Under the pieces are notes generated by a model. It had not been told where the DNA came from and searched no databases. It worked only from the letters and a program-made list of their open reading frames with translations. From Methylobacterium segetis (GTDB taxonomy: Bacteria > Pseudomonadota > Alphaproteobacteria > Rhizobiales > Beijerinckiaceae), in the NCBI RefSeq assembly GCF_004348265.1, contig NZ_SMNT01000019.1, forward strand, positions 1 through 64,000: a stretch of DNA of 64,000 nucleotides, read 5' to 3'. The position numbers were made by a program, and so were the translations under genes. Below are positions 45,470 to 54,253 of this stretch, in pieces (within the stretch, counting starts at the first letter, position 1; each line of letters starts with the position of its first letter).

Positions 45470-46402
45470 ATGCACCTCACCGGACTTCACCACCTCACCG
45501 CGATCACGGCCCGGGCGGCGGACAACCTCGCCTTCTACACCCGGATCCTCGGCCTGCGCCTCGTCAAGAAGACGGTGAACCAGGACGATCTCTCGGCCTA
45601 TCACCTGTTCTACGCCGACGGGGTCGCCGCACCCGGCACCGACATCACCTTCTTCGACTGGCCGGCGCCCCCCGAGCGGCGCGGCGCCAACAGCATCGTG
45701 CGCACCGGCCTGCGGGTCTCCGGCCCCGAGGCGATCGCGTGGTGGCGCGAGCACCTCGCCCGCGAGGGCATCGACCACGCCCTCCCGGTCGAGCGGGACG
45801 GCCGCCTGACCCTCGACTTCGAGGACGGCGAGGGCCAGCGCCTCAGCCTCGTCGACGACGGCGGTGCCGGCCCGGCCCATCCCTGGAGCGGCAGCCCCGT
45901 GCCCGCCCCCCACCAGATCCGCGGGCTCGGCCCCGTGCGCCTCGCGGTCGCCGAGGCCGGGCGGACCGAGGCGGTGCTCACCGAGGTGCTCGGGATGCGC
46001 CACGACCGGACCTTCGAGCTGCCCGAGGGGGAGGTGCGGGTCTACGCGATGGGGGAGGGGGGCGCCGGCGCCGAACTCCAGGTGATGCAGGACGCCTCGG
46101 CCCCGGCGCGCCAGGGCGCGGGCGCCGTGCACCACGTCGCCTTCAGCATCCCCGACGCGGATTACGCGGCCTGGGCGGACCGGCTGAAGACGCGGCGGAT
46201 GCCCTCCAGCGGGCCGGTGGACCGCTACTACTTCCGCAGCCTCTACTTCCGCGAGCCGAACGGCATCCTGTTCGAGATCGCCACCGAGGGGCCCGGCTTC
46301 ACCGCCGACGAACCCCTGGAAGCCTTGGGCGAGCGCCTCGCCCTGCCGCCCTTCCTGGAGCCGCGCCGGGCCGAGATCGAGGCGGGGCTGAAGCCGCTGT
46401 GA
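45470..46402 (+). CDS. VOC-family ring-cleaving dioxygenase-like protein
   Basis: This is a 310-residue protein with two vicinal-oxygen-chelate modules. The first begins [38 protein letters not shown]. The second begins [25 protein letters not shown], with [19 protein letters not shown] and [25 protein letters not shown]. Metal ligands would be His in GLHHLTA, His in VHHVAFS and Glu in LFEIATE. The family (PcpA/LinE/MhqO-type) acts on (hydro)quinones; several members give quinone resistance. The substrate is not deducible. It is monocistronic, with 100 bp to the upstream M16 gene. Confidence 0.88.
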   Translation: MHLTGLHHLTAITARAADNLAFYTRILGLRLVKKTVNQDDLSAYHLFYADGVAAPGTDITFFDWPAPPERRGANSIVRTGLRVSGPEAIAWWREHLAREGIDHALPVERDGRLTLDFEDGEGQRLSLVDDGGAGPAHPWSGSPVPAPHQIRGLGPVRLAVAEAGRTEAVLTEVLGMRHDRTFELPEGEVRVYAMGEGGAGAELQVMQDASAPARQGAGAVHHVAFSIPDADYAAWADRLKTRRMPSSGPVDRYYFRSLYFREPNGILFEIATEGPGFTADEPLEALGERLALPPFLEPRRAEIEAGLKPL

Positions 46403-46551
46403 GACGGCGCCCCCTGGGGCCGTCAAGAATTCAGAGCCGTTCTAGACAGTAGAACCATCCCCCGCATGCGCTGCTGCCATGCCTTGACGGGCGTGCTGCA
46501 CATGCGAGAAGACGCGCCAAAAGTCCGCGAGATTCGGAGTCACCTGTCCCG

Positions 46552-47325
46552 ATGAGCAAATACAACGAGGAGCGGGTGCTCTCGGTGCACCACTGGACGG
46601 ACACGCTGTTCTCCTTCCGCACCACCCGCGACCCCTCGTTCCGCTTCCGCAACGGCGAATTCACCATGATCGGCATCGAGGTCGAGGGCAGGCCGCTGCT
46701 GCGCGCCTACTCGGTGGTTTCGGCCAATTACGAGGAGGAGCTGGAGTTCTTCTCCATCAAGGTGCCGAACGGCCCGCTGACCTCGAAGCTCCAGCACCTC
46801 AAGGTCGGCGACCCGATCATGGTCGGCAAGAAGCCGACCGGGACGCTCGTGCTCGACAACCTGCTGCCGGGCCGTCACCTCTACCTGCTCGGCACCGGCA
46901 CGGGGCTCGCGCCGTTCCTGTCGATCATCAAGGACCCGGAGACCTACGACCGCTTCGAGAAGGTGGTGCTGGTGCATGGCTGCCGGCAGGTGCAGGAGCT
47001 CGCCTACGGCGAGACGATCACGCAGGACCTGCCCCGCCACGAGTTCCTGGGCGAGATGATCAGCCAGCAGCTGGTCTATTACCCGACGGTGACGCGCGAG
47101 CCGTTCCGCAACCGGGGCCGGATCACGGACCTGATGACCTCGGGCAAGCTGTTTGCGGATGTGGGCCTGCCGGTGATGAGCAAGGAGGCGGACCGGTTCA
47201 TGCTGTGCGGCAGCCCGGAGATGATCCGCGACACGCGCCAGCTCCTGGCCGATGGCGGCTACGAGGAGGGCAACCACGGCGAGGCCGGCCACTTCGTCAT
47301 CGAGAAGGCCTTCGTCGAGAAGTAG
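46552..47325 (+). CDS. fpr: Ferredoxin/flavodoxin-NADP reductase
   Basis: This is a 257-residue bacterial-type FNR that moves electrons between NADPH and ferredoxin or flavodoxin. The FAD motif is LRAYSVVSANYEEELEFFSIKVPNGPLTSKL (RxYS), followed by the phosphate-binding GKKPTGTLVLDNL, the NADP loop LLGTGTGLAPFLSIIKD and LVHGCRQVQELAYGE. The C-terminal segment ends GHFVIEKAFVEK, typical of the subclass. bioD starts 10 bp downstream, so they are probably co-transcribed. Such reductases feed biotin synthase and also IspG, giving a functional reason for this pairing. Confidence 0.94.
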   Translation: MSKYNEERVLSVHHWTDTLFSFRTTRDPSFRFRNGEFTMIGIEVEGRPLLRAYSVVSANYEEELEFFSIKVPNGPLTSKLQHLKVGDPIMVGKKPTGTLVLDNLLPGRHLYLLGTGTGLAPFLSIIKDPETYDRFEKVVLVHGCRQVQELAYGETITQDLPRHEFLGEMISQQLVYYPTVTREPFRNRGRITDLMTSGKLFADVGLPVMSKEADRFMLCGSPEMIRDTRQLLADGGYEEGNHGEAGHFVIEKAFVEK

Positions 47326-47334
47326 ACGGCCTCG

Positions 47335-48012
47335 ATGCGGGCCCTGTTCGTCGCCGGCGCCGGGACCGAGATCGGCAAGACCTACGTCACCGCGGCGCTG
47401 ACGCAGGCCCTGCGGGCGATGGGCCGCCCGGTCCGCACCCTGAAACCCCTGGCCAGCGGCGTCCCGCCCCTCGGCCACCCGGATTTCGCCGAGAGCGACA
47501 CCGCCCGGCTGCTCGCCGCGCAGGGCCTGCCGGTGGGCCCCGAGACGGTCGCCGCCTGCTCGCCCTGGCGCTTCGCGGCGGCCCTCGCGCCCGATCTCGC
47601 CGCCGCCCGCGAGGGCCGCAGCCTCGCGCTCCCCGATCTGGTGCGATGGTGCGAGGCGCAGATCGCGGCCGCGGAGCCCGGCACCACCGTCGTGATCGAG
47701 GGCGTCGGCGGGCTGATGAGCCCGATCACCGGGGCCGAGACCGGCCTCGACTGGCTCAAGGCCCTGCGCCTGCCCGCCCTCCTCGTCTCCGGCAGCTATC
47801 TCGGCGCGATCAGCCACGCGCTGACGGCGGTCGAGACCCTGCGGGCGCATGACTGCCCCCTGGTCGCCGTCGCGGTGAGCGAGAGCGCGGGCGCGCCGAC
47901 GCCCCCCGAGACCGTCGCCGAGGCGATCGGAAGCCGGATCGGCGCGCCCGTCTTCTGCCTGCGCCGCGGAGCGGAATGCCCCGAGGCGCTCGCGCTCCTC
48001 GCCGCCGCTTGA
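47335..48012 (+). CDS. bioD: Dethiobiotin synthetase
   Basis: BioD closes the ureido ring of dethiobiotin with CO2 and ATP. The 225-residue protein starts with the P-loop FVAGAGTEIGKTYVTAALT (GxxxxGKT/S), then LKPLASGVPPL, the DAPA-binding CSPWRFAAALAPDLAA, the second nucleotide motif VVIEGVGGLMSPIT and the SGSYLGAISHALTAVETLRA block. The length is normal. It follows fpr by 10 bp; bioA is 11 kb to the left, bioF 14.6 kb to the left and a bioC-like gene 9.5 kb to the right, so the pathway is dispersed. Confidence 0.95.
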   Translation: MRALFVAGAGTEIGKTYVTAALTQALRAMGRPVRTLKPLASGVPPLGHPDFAESDTARLLAAQGLPVGPETVAACSPWRFAAALAPDLAAAREGRSLALPDLVRWCEAQIAAAEPGTTVVIEGVGGLMSPITGAETGLDWLKALRLPALLVSGSYLGAISHALTAVETLRAHDCPLVAVAVSESAGAPTPPETVAEAIGSRIGAPVFCLRRGAECPEALALLAAA

Positions 48013-48156
48013 CCGGGGCGGCCGGGGCGGGCCGACACGAGCGCGTGATTCCCGGCTCGCGCCCCGCACCGGCCCTGGACGAGCGCCCGCCGCCTTCTAC
48101 CTTCGCGGAACACGGCCGGGCCCGGATCGGCGCGGCCGGAGGTCGGAGTCGCCCCC

Positions 48157-50091
48157 GTGAGCCAGCTCGCAACCCATGAGACCGCCATCGGGATGGGAGC
48201 GGAGGGGCAGCGCGGCGGGGCCGTCCGGCCGGCCATCCTGCTCGGCGCCCTCGGCATCGTCTACGGCGACATCGGCACGAGCCCCCTCTACGCCTTCAAG
48301 GAGGCGGTGCGGGCGGCGAGCCACGGCACGGGCACGGCCGAGCCCGCAGCCGTGATCGGCGCCGTCTCCCTGATCCTGTGGGCGCTGATCCTGATCGTCT
48401 CGATCAAGTACGCGGTCCTGATCCTGCGGGCCGACAACCGGGGCGAGGGCGGCATCGTCGCCATGCTGGCGCTGCTCGGGGCCCGCCACGCCAAGCCCGG
48501 ATCCTGGCAGGCGCTCCTCCTCGTCGTCGGCCTCGTCGGCGCGGCCCTCCTCTACGGGGACGGGGCCATCACGCCGGCCATCTCGGTCCTCTCGGCGGTC
48601 GAGGGCCTCAAGGTCGACGCCCCCGCCCTCCACCGGTTCGTGGTTCCGATCACGCTGGCGATCCTGGTCGGGCTGTTCCTCGTCCAGAGCAAGGGCGTCG
48701 CCTTCATCGGGCGCATCTTCGGCCCCGTGATGCTGGTCTGGTTCGCCGTGCTGGCGCTTCTGGGCATCGGCGGCATCCTGCACCGGCCGGAGATCCTGCG
48801 GGCGCTCAATCCCTTCGAGGCGGTCGACTTCCTGACGCATGCCGGCTGGCATGTCAGCTTCGCCATGCTCGGCGCGGCCTTCCTGGCGGTGACGGGCGGC
48901 GAGGCGATGTATGCCGATCTCGGCCATTTCGGCGCGCGCGCCATCCGCCTCGCGTGGTTCGCCCTCGTGCTGCCGGCCCTCGTGATCAACTATTTCGGCC
49001 AGGGCGCAGTCCTCCTCGCCGAGCCCGCCGCGATCGAGAACCCGTTCTACGCGCTCGCGCCGGACTGGGCGCATTATCCCCTGATCGCGCTGGCGACGCT
49101 CGCCACCGTGATCGCCTCGCAGGCCATCATCTCGGGGGTGTTCTCCCTGACCCAGCAGGCGATCCAGCTCGGCTTCCTGCCGACCATGCGCATCGTCCAG
49201 ACCGCCTCCGACGAGCGCGGCCAGATCTACGTGCCCGCCGTGAACGGGCTCCTCGCCATCGCGACGCTCACCGCCGTCGTCGTGTTCGGCTCCTCCGACG
49301 CGCTCGCGGGCGCCTACGGCATCGCGGTCTCGATGCTGATGGCGATCACGACGCTGCTCGCCGCCTTGATCGCGCTCAAATGGGGCTACAACCCCGTCGC
49401 GGTCGTGGCCCTCAACGGCTTCTTCCTCGTCATCGATCTCGTCTTCCTCGGCGCCAACAGCGTGAAGCTGTTCGAGGGGGGCTGGTTTCCCCTCGTGCTG
49501 GCCGGCCTCGTCGCGATGATGATGCTGACCTGGCGGAAGGGCACGGCGATCATCGAGGAGACCCGCGCGTCCCTGCGCATGCCGGAGGCGGAGTTCCTGG
49601 AGCGCCTGCGGCGGGACCCGCCGGTGCGGCTTCCCTGCGCGGCGGCCTACCTCTCGGCGGCCACCCACGGCATCCCGCTGCCCCTCTCGCGCTTCCTGGA
49701 GCGCAGCCACGCGCTGGCCGAGCGCCTGCTCATCATCACCGCCCTCTACGAGGAGACGCCGACCGTGCCCGAGAGCGAGCGGGCGGAGGTCTCGCAGATC
49801 GCCCCCGACTTCTACCGGATCATCCTGCGCTACGGGTTCATGCAGGACGCCTCGATTCCGGAAGGGCTCGCCTGCGCCGTCGGGCACGGCCTGCTGCCGC
49901 CGGGCTTCGTCGAGGACGTCACCGTCTTCATCGGCCACGAGACGGTGATCCCGAAGAACGACCGGCGCGGCATGTCGCACTGGCGGGAGAAGCTCTTCGC
50001 CTTCATGCAGCGCAACGGGGAGCGCACGGGCGCCTTCTTCTGCGTGCCGACGCGGCAGGTGATCGAGGTCGGCACCGAGATCGAGATCTGA
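48157..50091 (+). CDS. kup: Kup-type potassium transporter (second copy)
   Basis: This is a second K+ permease of the KUP family, 644 residues from GTG 48157. The family start [18 protein letters not shown] comes after a shorter leader than in the first copy. [32 protein letters not shown] and VTGGEAMYADLGHFG are all present, with about twelve spans and a C-terminal domain ending RQVIEVGTEIEI. It is clearly a paralogue of the gene at 9.0 kb but too diverged for a recent copy. Its stop abuts that of the convergent GGDEF gene with no gap. Confidence 0.94.
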   Translation: MSQLATHETAIGMGAEGQRGGAVRPAILLGALGIVYGDIGTSPLYAFKEAVRAASHGTGTAEPAAVIGAVSLILWALILIVSIKYAVLILRADNRGEGGIVAMLALLGARHAKPGSWQALLLVVGLVGAALLYGDGAITPAISVLSAVEGLKVDAPALHRFVVPITLAILVGLFLVQSKGVAFIGRIFGPVMLVWFAVLALLGIGGILHRPEILRALNPFEAVDFLTHAGWHVSFAMLGAAFLAVTGGEAMYADLGHFGARAIRLAWFALVLPALVINYFGQGAVLLAEPAAIENPFYALAPDWAHYPLIALATLATVIASQAIISGVFSLTQQAIQLGFLPTMRIVQTASDERGQIYVPAVNGLLAIATLTAVVVFGSSDALAGAYGIAVSMLMAITTLLAALIALKWGYNPVAVVALNGFFLVIDLVFLGANSVKLFEGGWFPLVLAGLVAMMMLTWRKGTAIIEETRASLRMPEAEFLERLRRDPPVRLPCAAAYLSAATHGIPLPLSRFLERSHALAERLLIITALYEETPTVPESERAEVSQIAPDFYRIILRYGFMQDASIPEGLACAVGHGLLPPGFVEDVTVFIGHETVIPKNDRRGMSHWREKLFAFMQRNGERTGAFFCVPTRQVIEVGTEIEI

Positions 50092-51246
50092 TCAGGCCGC
50101 CCGGAGGGCTGCCGAGACCTCGATCCGGTTCCGGCCGTTGCGCTTGGCGCGGTAGAGGGCGGCGTCGGCGTGGCGCAGGAGGGCGTCGAGCTCGCGCCCG
50201 ATCACCGCGCTCTCCGCCGCCCCGATGCTCACGCTGACCGCGAGCCCCGGCAGGCTCGGCACGGAGAGCCGGGCCACCGCCGCCCGGATCTGCGAGGCGT
50301 GGCGGAGCGCGCTCTCGACGTCGCGGTCCGGCAGCACGCAGGCGAATTCCTCCCCGCCCATCCGGCCGAACAGGGCGCCCGGCGGCAGCAGGGCCTGCAC
50401 GAGGCAGCAGAAGCCCACCAGGACCCCGTCGCCGACCATGTGGCCGTGGGCGTCGTTGATGCTCTTGAAGTGGTCGAGGTCGAACAGGAGCAGGGTGACC
50501 GGCCGGTCGGAACCGGCGAGCAGCGCCTGCGCGCCCGCCACCAGGGCCCGGCGGCTCGCGATGCCGGTCAGCGGGTCGGTCTCGGCCGCCTGCCGCTGCA
50601 CCCGCTCGACCCGCTCCTTAGTCAGCGCCATGAAGGTGAAGGCGATCGCGACCGTGAACAGCATGCCGACGAAGCAGAGGATCGCGAGCCAGGCCGACTG
50701 CATCACGTCCTGGTTCGTCGGCAGGGGGGTGAGCAGGGCCAGCGGGATCCGCATGACGTAGACGAGGGCGTAGGCTCCGAGCAGGACCATCGCCGGATAG
50801 CGCGAGACCAGGGCCTCGGCCCGCCCGCGCCAGATCTCGTAGGCCCCGGCGGCGCAGAACCCGCCGGCGATGGCCGAGGCCAGGATCACCCGGGCCGCGA
50901 GAGAGGCGTAGAAGTCGGGCACGAAGCAGAGGGCGCCCCAGAGGGCGCCGCCGGCCAGGGCGAGATCGAGGCGGAGGGGCCTGCCCTCGAAGGCGCGCAC
51001 GCCGCTCCAGATCAGGCCGTAGGCCCCGATCATCAGCGTGTTGGCGAGGCCGATCGAGGCCGCGTCGGGAATGACGCCGCGAAGCGCGAGGAGGCCCGAG
51101 GCCGCCGCGCCCGTCACGTGCGCGACGCCCCAGATCGCGAGCGGGCGGGCCGTCCGGTCCTGGCTCCAGGACAGCAGGAACAGCGTGCCGACCACGAAGG
51201 TGACGATCACCGTCACGAGCAGCAGGGTCGGGGTGTCGAGGCGCAT
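50092..51246 (-). CDS. Membrane-bound diguanylate cyclase (GGDEF)
   Basis: This is a 384-residue protein that makes c-di-GMP. About six membrane spans in the first ~215 residues (for example TLLLVTVIVTFVVGTLFLLSW, AILCFVGMLFTVAIAFTFMAL) form a sensor, with a short coiled-coil stalk (KERVERVQRQAAE). The catalytic domain has TDPLTGIASRRAL, LLFDLDHFKSINDAHGHMVGD and the active-site GGEEF (FGRMGGEEFACVL). An inhibitory RxxD appears as LPDRDVE before helix 2. ATG 51246 is preferred over a longer upstream frame. It stands alone; the EAL protein at the left edge is its functional opposite. Confidence 0.92.
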   Translation of the reverse strand: MRLDTPTLLLVTVIVTFVVGTLFLLSWSQDRTARPLAIWGVAHVTGAAASGLLALRGVIPDAASIGLANTLMIGAYGLIWSGVRAFEGRPLRLDLALAGGALWGALCFVPDFYASLAARVILASAIAGGFCAAGAYEIWRGRAEALVSRYPAMVLLGAYALVYVMRIPLALLTPLPTNQDVMQSAWLAILCFVGMLFTVAIAFTFMALTKERVERVQRQAAETDPLTGIASRRALVAGAQALLAGSDRPVTLLLFDLDHFKSINDAHGHMVGDGVLVGFCCLVQALLPPGALFGRMGGEEFACVLPDRDVESALRHASQIRAAVARLSVPSLPGLAVSVSIGAAESAVIGRELDALLRHADAALYRAKRNGRNRIEVSAALRAA

Positions 51247-51468
51247 CGATCCGTTCCGGTAACGGCCCGGCTCGCCCGGGCATCGCTGCCGGTAGAGTCG
51301 ATAGACGGCCCATGCTGTCGGGATCGTAAAGGCAGGGCCGCAAATGCAACCTATTCGGTGCATCGTGCGGTCTCAACACTTCAGGGTCGAATACTGGAGC
51401 GGCACAGGTCGAGGCGCGCGGATAGAGCCGGACCTGTGGCCCCCGGGCATCGACGCGCGGTGGCGAAT

Positions 51469-52779
51469 TCAGGTTTCCGGCCTGTCCGCCCGCCGCGCGG
51501 ACGGGGCGGGCGCGAGCGGCGTGATGCGCAGGGTGGTGATGCGGTTCTTGGCCTTGCGCAGGACCTGGAAGCGGAAGCCGTGGAAGTTGAAGGCGGTGCC
51601 CTGGTCGGGGATCGCCCGGGCCTCGTGGATCACGAGGCCGGCGATGGTCGTGGCCTCCTCGTCGGGCAGGTTCCAGTCCATCGCCCGGTTGAGGTCGCGG
51701 ATCGGGACCGAGCCGTCCGCGTTCACGGAGCCGTCGCCCTGCGGGCGCACGCCGGAGACCGTCACGTCGTGCTCGTCGGCGATGTCGCCGACGATCTCCT
51801 CCAGGATGTCCTCCAGGGTCACGAGGCCCATCACCTCGCCGTACTCGTCCACGACGAGGGCGAAGTGGGTCTTCTTGGTGAGAAAGGCCTTGAGCTGGTC
51901 GCGCAGCGAGGTGGTGCCGGGCACGAACCACGTCTCGAGGGCCAGCGCCTCGACCTTGAGGCCGGACGCGTCGCCGCCGGCCGCGTCGAGGGCGCGCAGC
52001 AGGTCCTTGGCGTGGAGCACGCCGACGATATTCTCCGAGGTCCCGCGCCAGAGCGGCATCCGGGTGTAGGGCGAGGACAGCACCTCGCGCACGATCTCCT
52101 CGGACGGCAGGTCCGCGTTGATCGTGCGCATCTTGGTGCGGTGGACCATCACCTCCGAGACCGTGAGGTCGGAGAGGTCGAGGAGGCCGCCCAGCATGTC
52201 GCGCTCGGCCTTGGCGACGCCCCCCTCCCGGTGCAGCAGCGCCACCTGCCCCCGGATCTCCTCGGTGGCGGAGAGGATCGACTGGTGCTCCCCGATGGTG
52301 ATGCCGAAGGGGCGCAGCATCAGCCGCACGAGGTTCTCGATGGCGATCGCGAGGGGGCCGAGGAGCGCCACCGTGAAAGCGACGGGCCGCGCCGTCAGCA
52401 GCGCCGCCTGGTCCGGCTTCGAGATGGCGAGCGTCTTCGGCAGCACCTCCGCGAAGACGATGACGAGCACCGACATGCCGGCGGTGGCGTAGAGCACGCC
52501 GCTCTTGCCGAAGATCGCGGTGAGCACGCTCGTGGTGAAGGCCGAGGCCCCGATCGCCACGATGTTGTAGCCGATCAGCATGGAGCCGATGAAGCGCTCC
52601 CGGATCGCCAGGATCCGGTTGACGATGGCGGCGCGCGGGTCGCCCGAGGTCTCGAGCGAGAGCATCCGGGCTCGCGAGGCCGCGGTGAAGGCGGTCTCGG
52701 CGCCCGCGAAGAAGGCCGAGAGCAGGAGCGAGATCGCCACGATGCTCGCGGCGAGCCAGAGGTCGGTGTGGGATTCCAT
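51469..52779 (-). CDS. CNNM/CorC-type membrane protein with CBS pair (hemolysin-like)
   Basis: This is a 436-residue protein of the DUF21-CBS-CorC_HlyC architecture. The first ~200 residues are the DUF21 membrane domain (IVAISLLLSAFFAGAETAFTAASRARML, and FITTSVLTAIFGKSG-like spans). Two CBS domains follow (VHRTKMRTINADLPSEEIVREVL and HFALVVDEYGEVMGLVTLEDILEEIVGDI), then the FAD-like CorC_HlyC transporter-associated domain ending NRITTLRITPLAP. It is thought to take part in Mg2+/Co2+ efflux; true hemolysis is not implied. In rhizobia this gene typically follows aroK-aroB; here a GT87 gene separates them. Confidence 0.92.
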   Translation of the reverse strand: MESHTDLWLAASIVAISLLLSAFFAGAETAFTAASRARMLSLETSGDPRAAIVNRILAIRERFIGSMLIGYNIVAIGASAFTTSVLTAIFGKSGVLYATAGMSVLVIVFAEVLPKTLAISKPDQAALLTARPVAFTVALLGPLAIAIENLVRLMLRPFGITIGEHQSILSATEEIRGQVALLHREGGVAKAERDMLGGLLDLSDLTVSEVMVHRTKMRTINADLPSEEIVREVLSSPYTRMPLWRGTSENIVGVLHAKDLLRALDAAGGDASGLKVEALALETWFVPGTTSLRDQLKAFLTKKTHFALVVDEYGEVMGLVTLEDILEEIVGDIADEHDVTVSGVRPQGDGSVNADGSVPIRDLNRAMDWNLPDEEATTIAGLVIHEARAIPDQGTAFNFHGFRFQVLRKAKNRITTLRITPLAPAPSARRADRPET

Positions 52780-52897
52780 CGGACCCGTAACGTCGCCGCG
52801 CGGCCGGTGTGCCGAGGAAGCCGCGTGCGAGCGCCCCTCTTAGAGCATTTTCACGCCGAAGTGGTTCCCGGTCCGGCGCGGCCCGGCCCGACGCCCC

Positions 52898-54154
52898 CTA
52901 GCGGGCCCCGGCGCCCGACGGGACCGGGCCGGGCACGCGCCGCGGCAGCGCCCGGGCCGCGACGAGGGCGAGGGTGGCGAGGGCGAGGGCGAGGCCGAGG
53001 GAGAGGCCGGTCGCGCCGGCGACCGGGCGGAGCGCGGCCGCGGCGAGCGGGGAGGCGATCAGGAGCGCCCGCTCGGCCCCGGTGAGGCCGCCGCGGCGAT
53101 GCGCCTCGATCGCGAGGAGCGCGCTCGCGGGCACCAGCGGCGCGAGGTCGTAGAGGGGGACGTAGGGCGAGACGAGGGGGGCCGCGGCGAGCAGCGCCGC
53201 CGCCCGCAGGGTCAGGGGCGCCCCGCCCGCCCAGACCCGCCACGCCGTGCCGACCGCCAGGAGGGCCACGGCGACCTGCCCGGCCCAGGCCGAGGCGAGC
53301 GAGCCGCCGAGGAGGCGCACCGCGCCGAAGGCGCTGGCGTTGATGTCGAGCCCGGACCACGCCTCCCGCAGGGCGATGCGGTTCGTCTCGGCGAGGGTGG
53401 CGAGGAAGGCCTGCCAGGGCGCGAGGCCGAAGGCGAGGCAGGAGAGGGCGCACAGCCCCGCGACGCCGGCGAGGCAGGCGGCGAGCGCCCGCCAGCGGCC
53501 GGTGACGAGCAGGAGGGCGGGGGCGAGGGCGGCGAGCTGCGGCTTGTAGGCGACGCAGGCGAGGAGGAGGCCCGCCAGCACGGGCCGCCGGTCGACGAGG
53601 AGCGCGCCGAGCGTCAGGAGGCCGGCGGTGAGGAGCCCGTTCTGCCCGTAGGCGAGGTTGCACAGGACGAGGGGGTGGGCGCAGGCGATCAGCACGCCGT
53701 CGCGGCTGCCCGTCGCCTGCCGGAGGGCGAGGGCGAACAGGCCGAGGGTGACGAGCATCCAGAGCGGGAAGGCGGCGCCGTAGGGCAGGAGGCCGAGGAG
53801 GGCTGCCGGCAGCAGGAAGACGGGCGGGTAGTGCCACGCGAAGCGGTCCGCGTCGGGGCCGAAGGCGGCGGCCTGCGCGGCGAGATGGGCGTTGAGGTCG
53901 TAGGCACCCGCCGCCCGCCCCTCCAGCGCCCCGCGCCCGGCGAGCCAGACCTGCGAGAAGTCGTAGCCGAGGAGGTCCCCGAGCCAGTTCCGCCCCGGCA
54001 CCGGCCCGGTGCCGAGGAGCCCGAAGGCGATGAGGAGGGTCAGCGGCACGAGGGCGAGGGCGGCGCGCCGGGCGAAGGCGCGGAGCCGGGCATCGCTCGT
54101 CAGGAGCGCCGAGAGCTCGCCCCGCGGCGCTCCACCGACCGTCGATACGCTCAT
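52898..54154 (-). CDS. Glycosyltransferase 87 / DUF2029 membrane protein
   Basis: This is a 418-residue protein with about ten membrane spans and the DUF2029 motifs GYDFSQVWLAGRGAL, the proposed acidic catalytic loop (DRFAWHYPPVFLLPAALLG), CAHPLVLCNLAYGQNGLL and LLACVAYKPQLAALAPALLL. Members are polyprenyl-phosphate-dependent mannosyltransferases or their relatives, acting on the periplasmic side. The acceptor is unknown. It is inserted between the CorC-type gene and aroB, which are adjacent in many related genomes. Confidence 0.88.
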   Translation of the reverse strand: MSVSTVGGAPRGELSALLTSDARLRAFARRAALALVPLTLLIAFGLLGTGPVPGRNWLGDLLGYDFSQVWLAGRGALEGRAAGAYDLNAHLAAQAAAFGPDADRFAWHYPPVFLLPAALLGLLPYGAAFPLWMLVTLGLFALALRQATGSRDGVLIACAHPLVLCNLAYGQNGLLTAGLLTLGALLVDRRPVLAGLLLACVAYKPQLAALAPALLLVTGRWRALAACLAGVAGLCALSCLAFGLAPWQAFLATLAETNRIALREAWSGLDINASAFGAVRLLGGSLASAWAGQVAVALLAVGTAWRVWAGGAPLTLRAAALLAAAPLVSPYVPLYDLAPLVPASALLAIEAHRRGGLTGAERALLIASPLAAAALRPVAGATGLSLGLALALATLALVAARALPRRVPGPVPSGAGAR

Positions 54155-54253
54155 CTGGCTGAACCCGTCGCGGCGCCCGTGATGCGGGATGTTAGGCGCC
54201 GGAGGGTTAAGGAGTCGCGCTGAGCGGGGAGGGGCCGGAGGCGGCCCCGTCCC

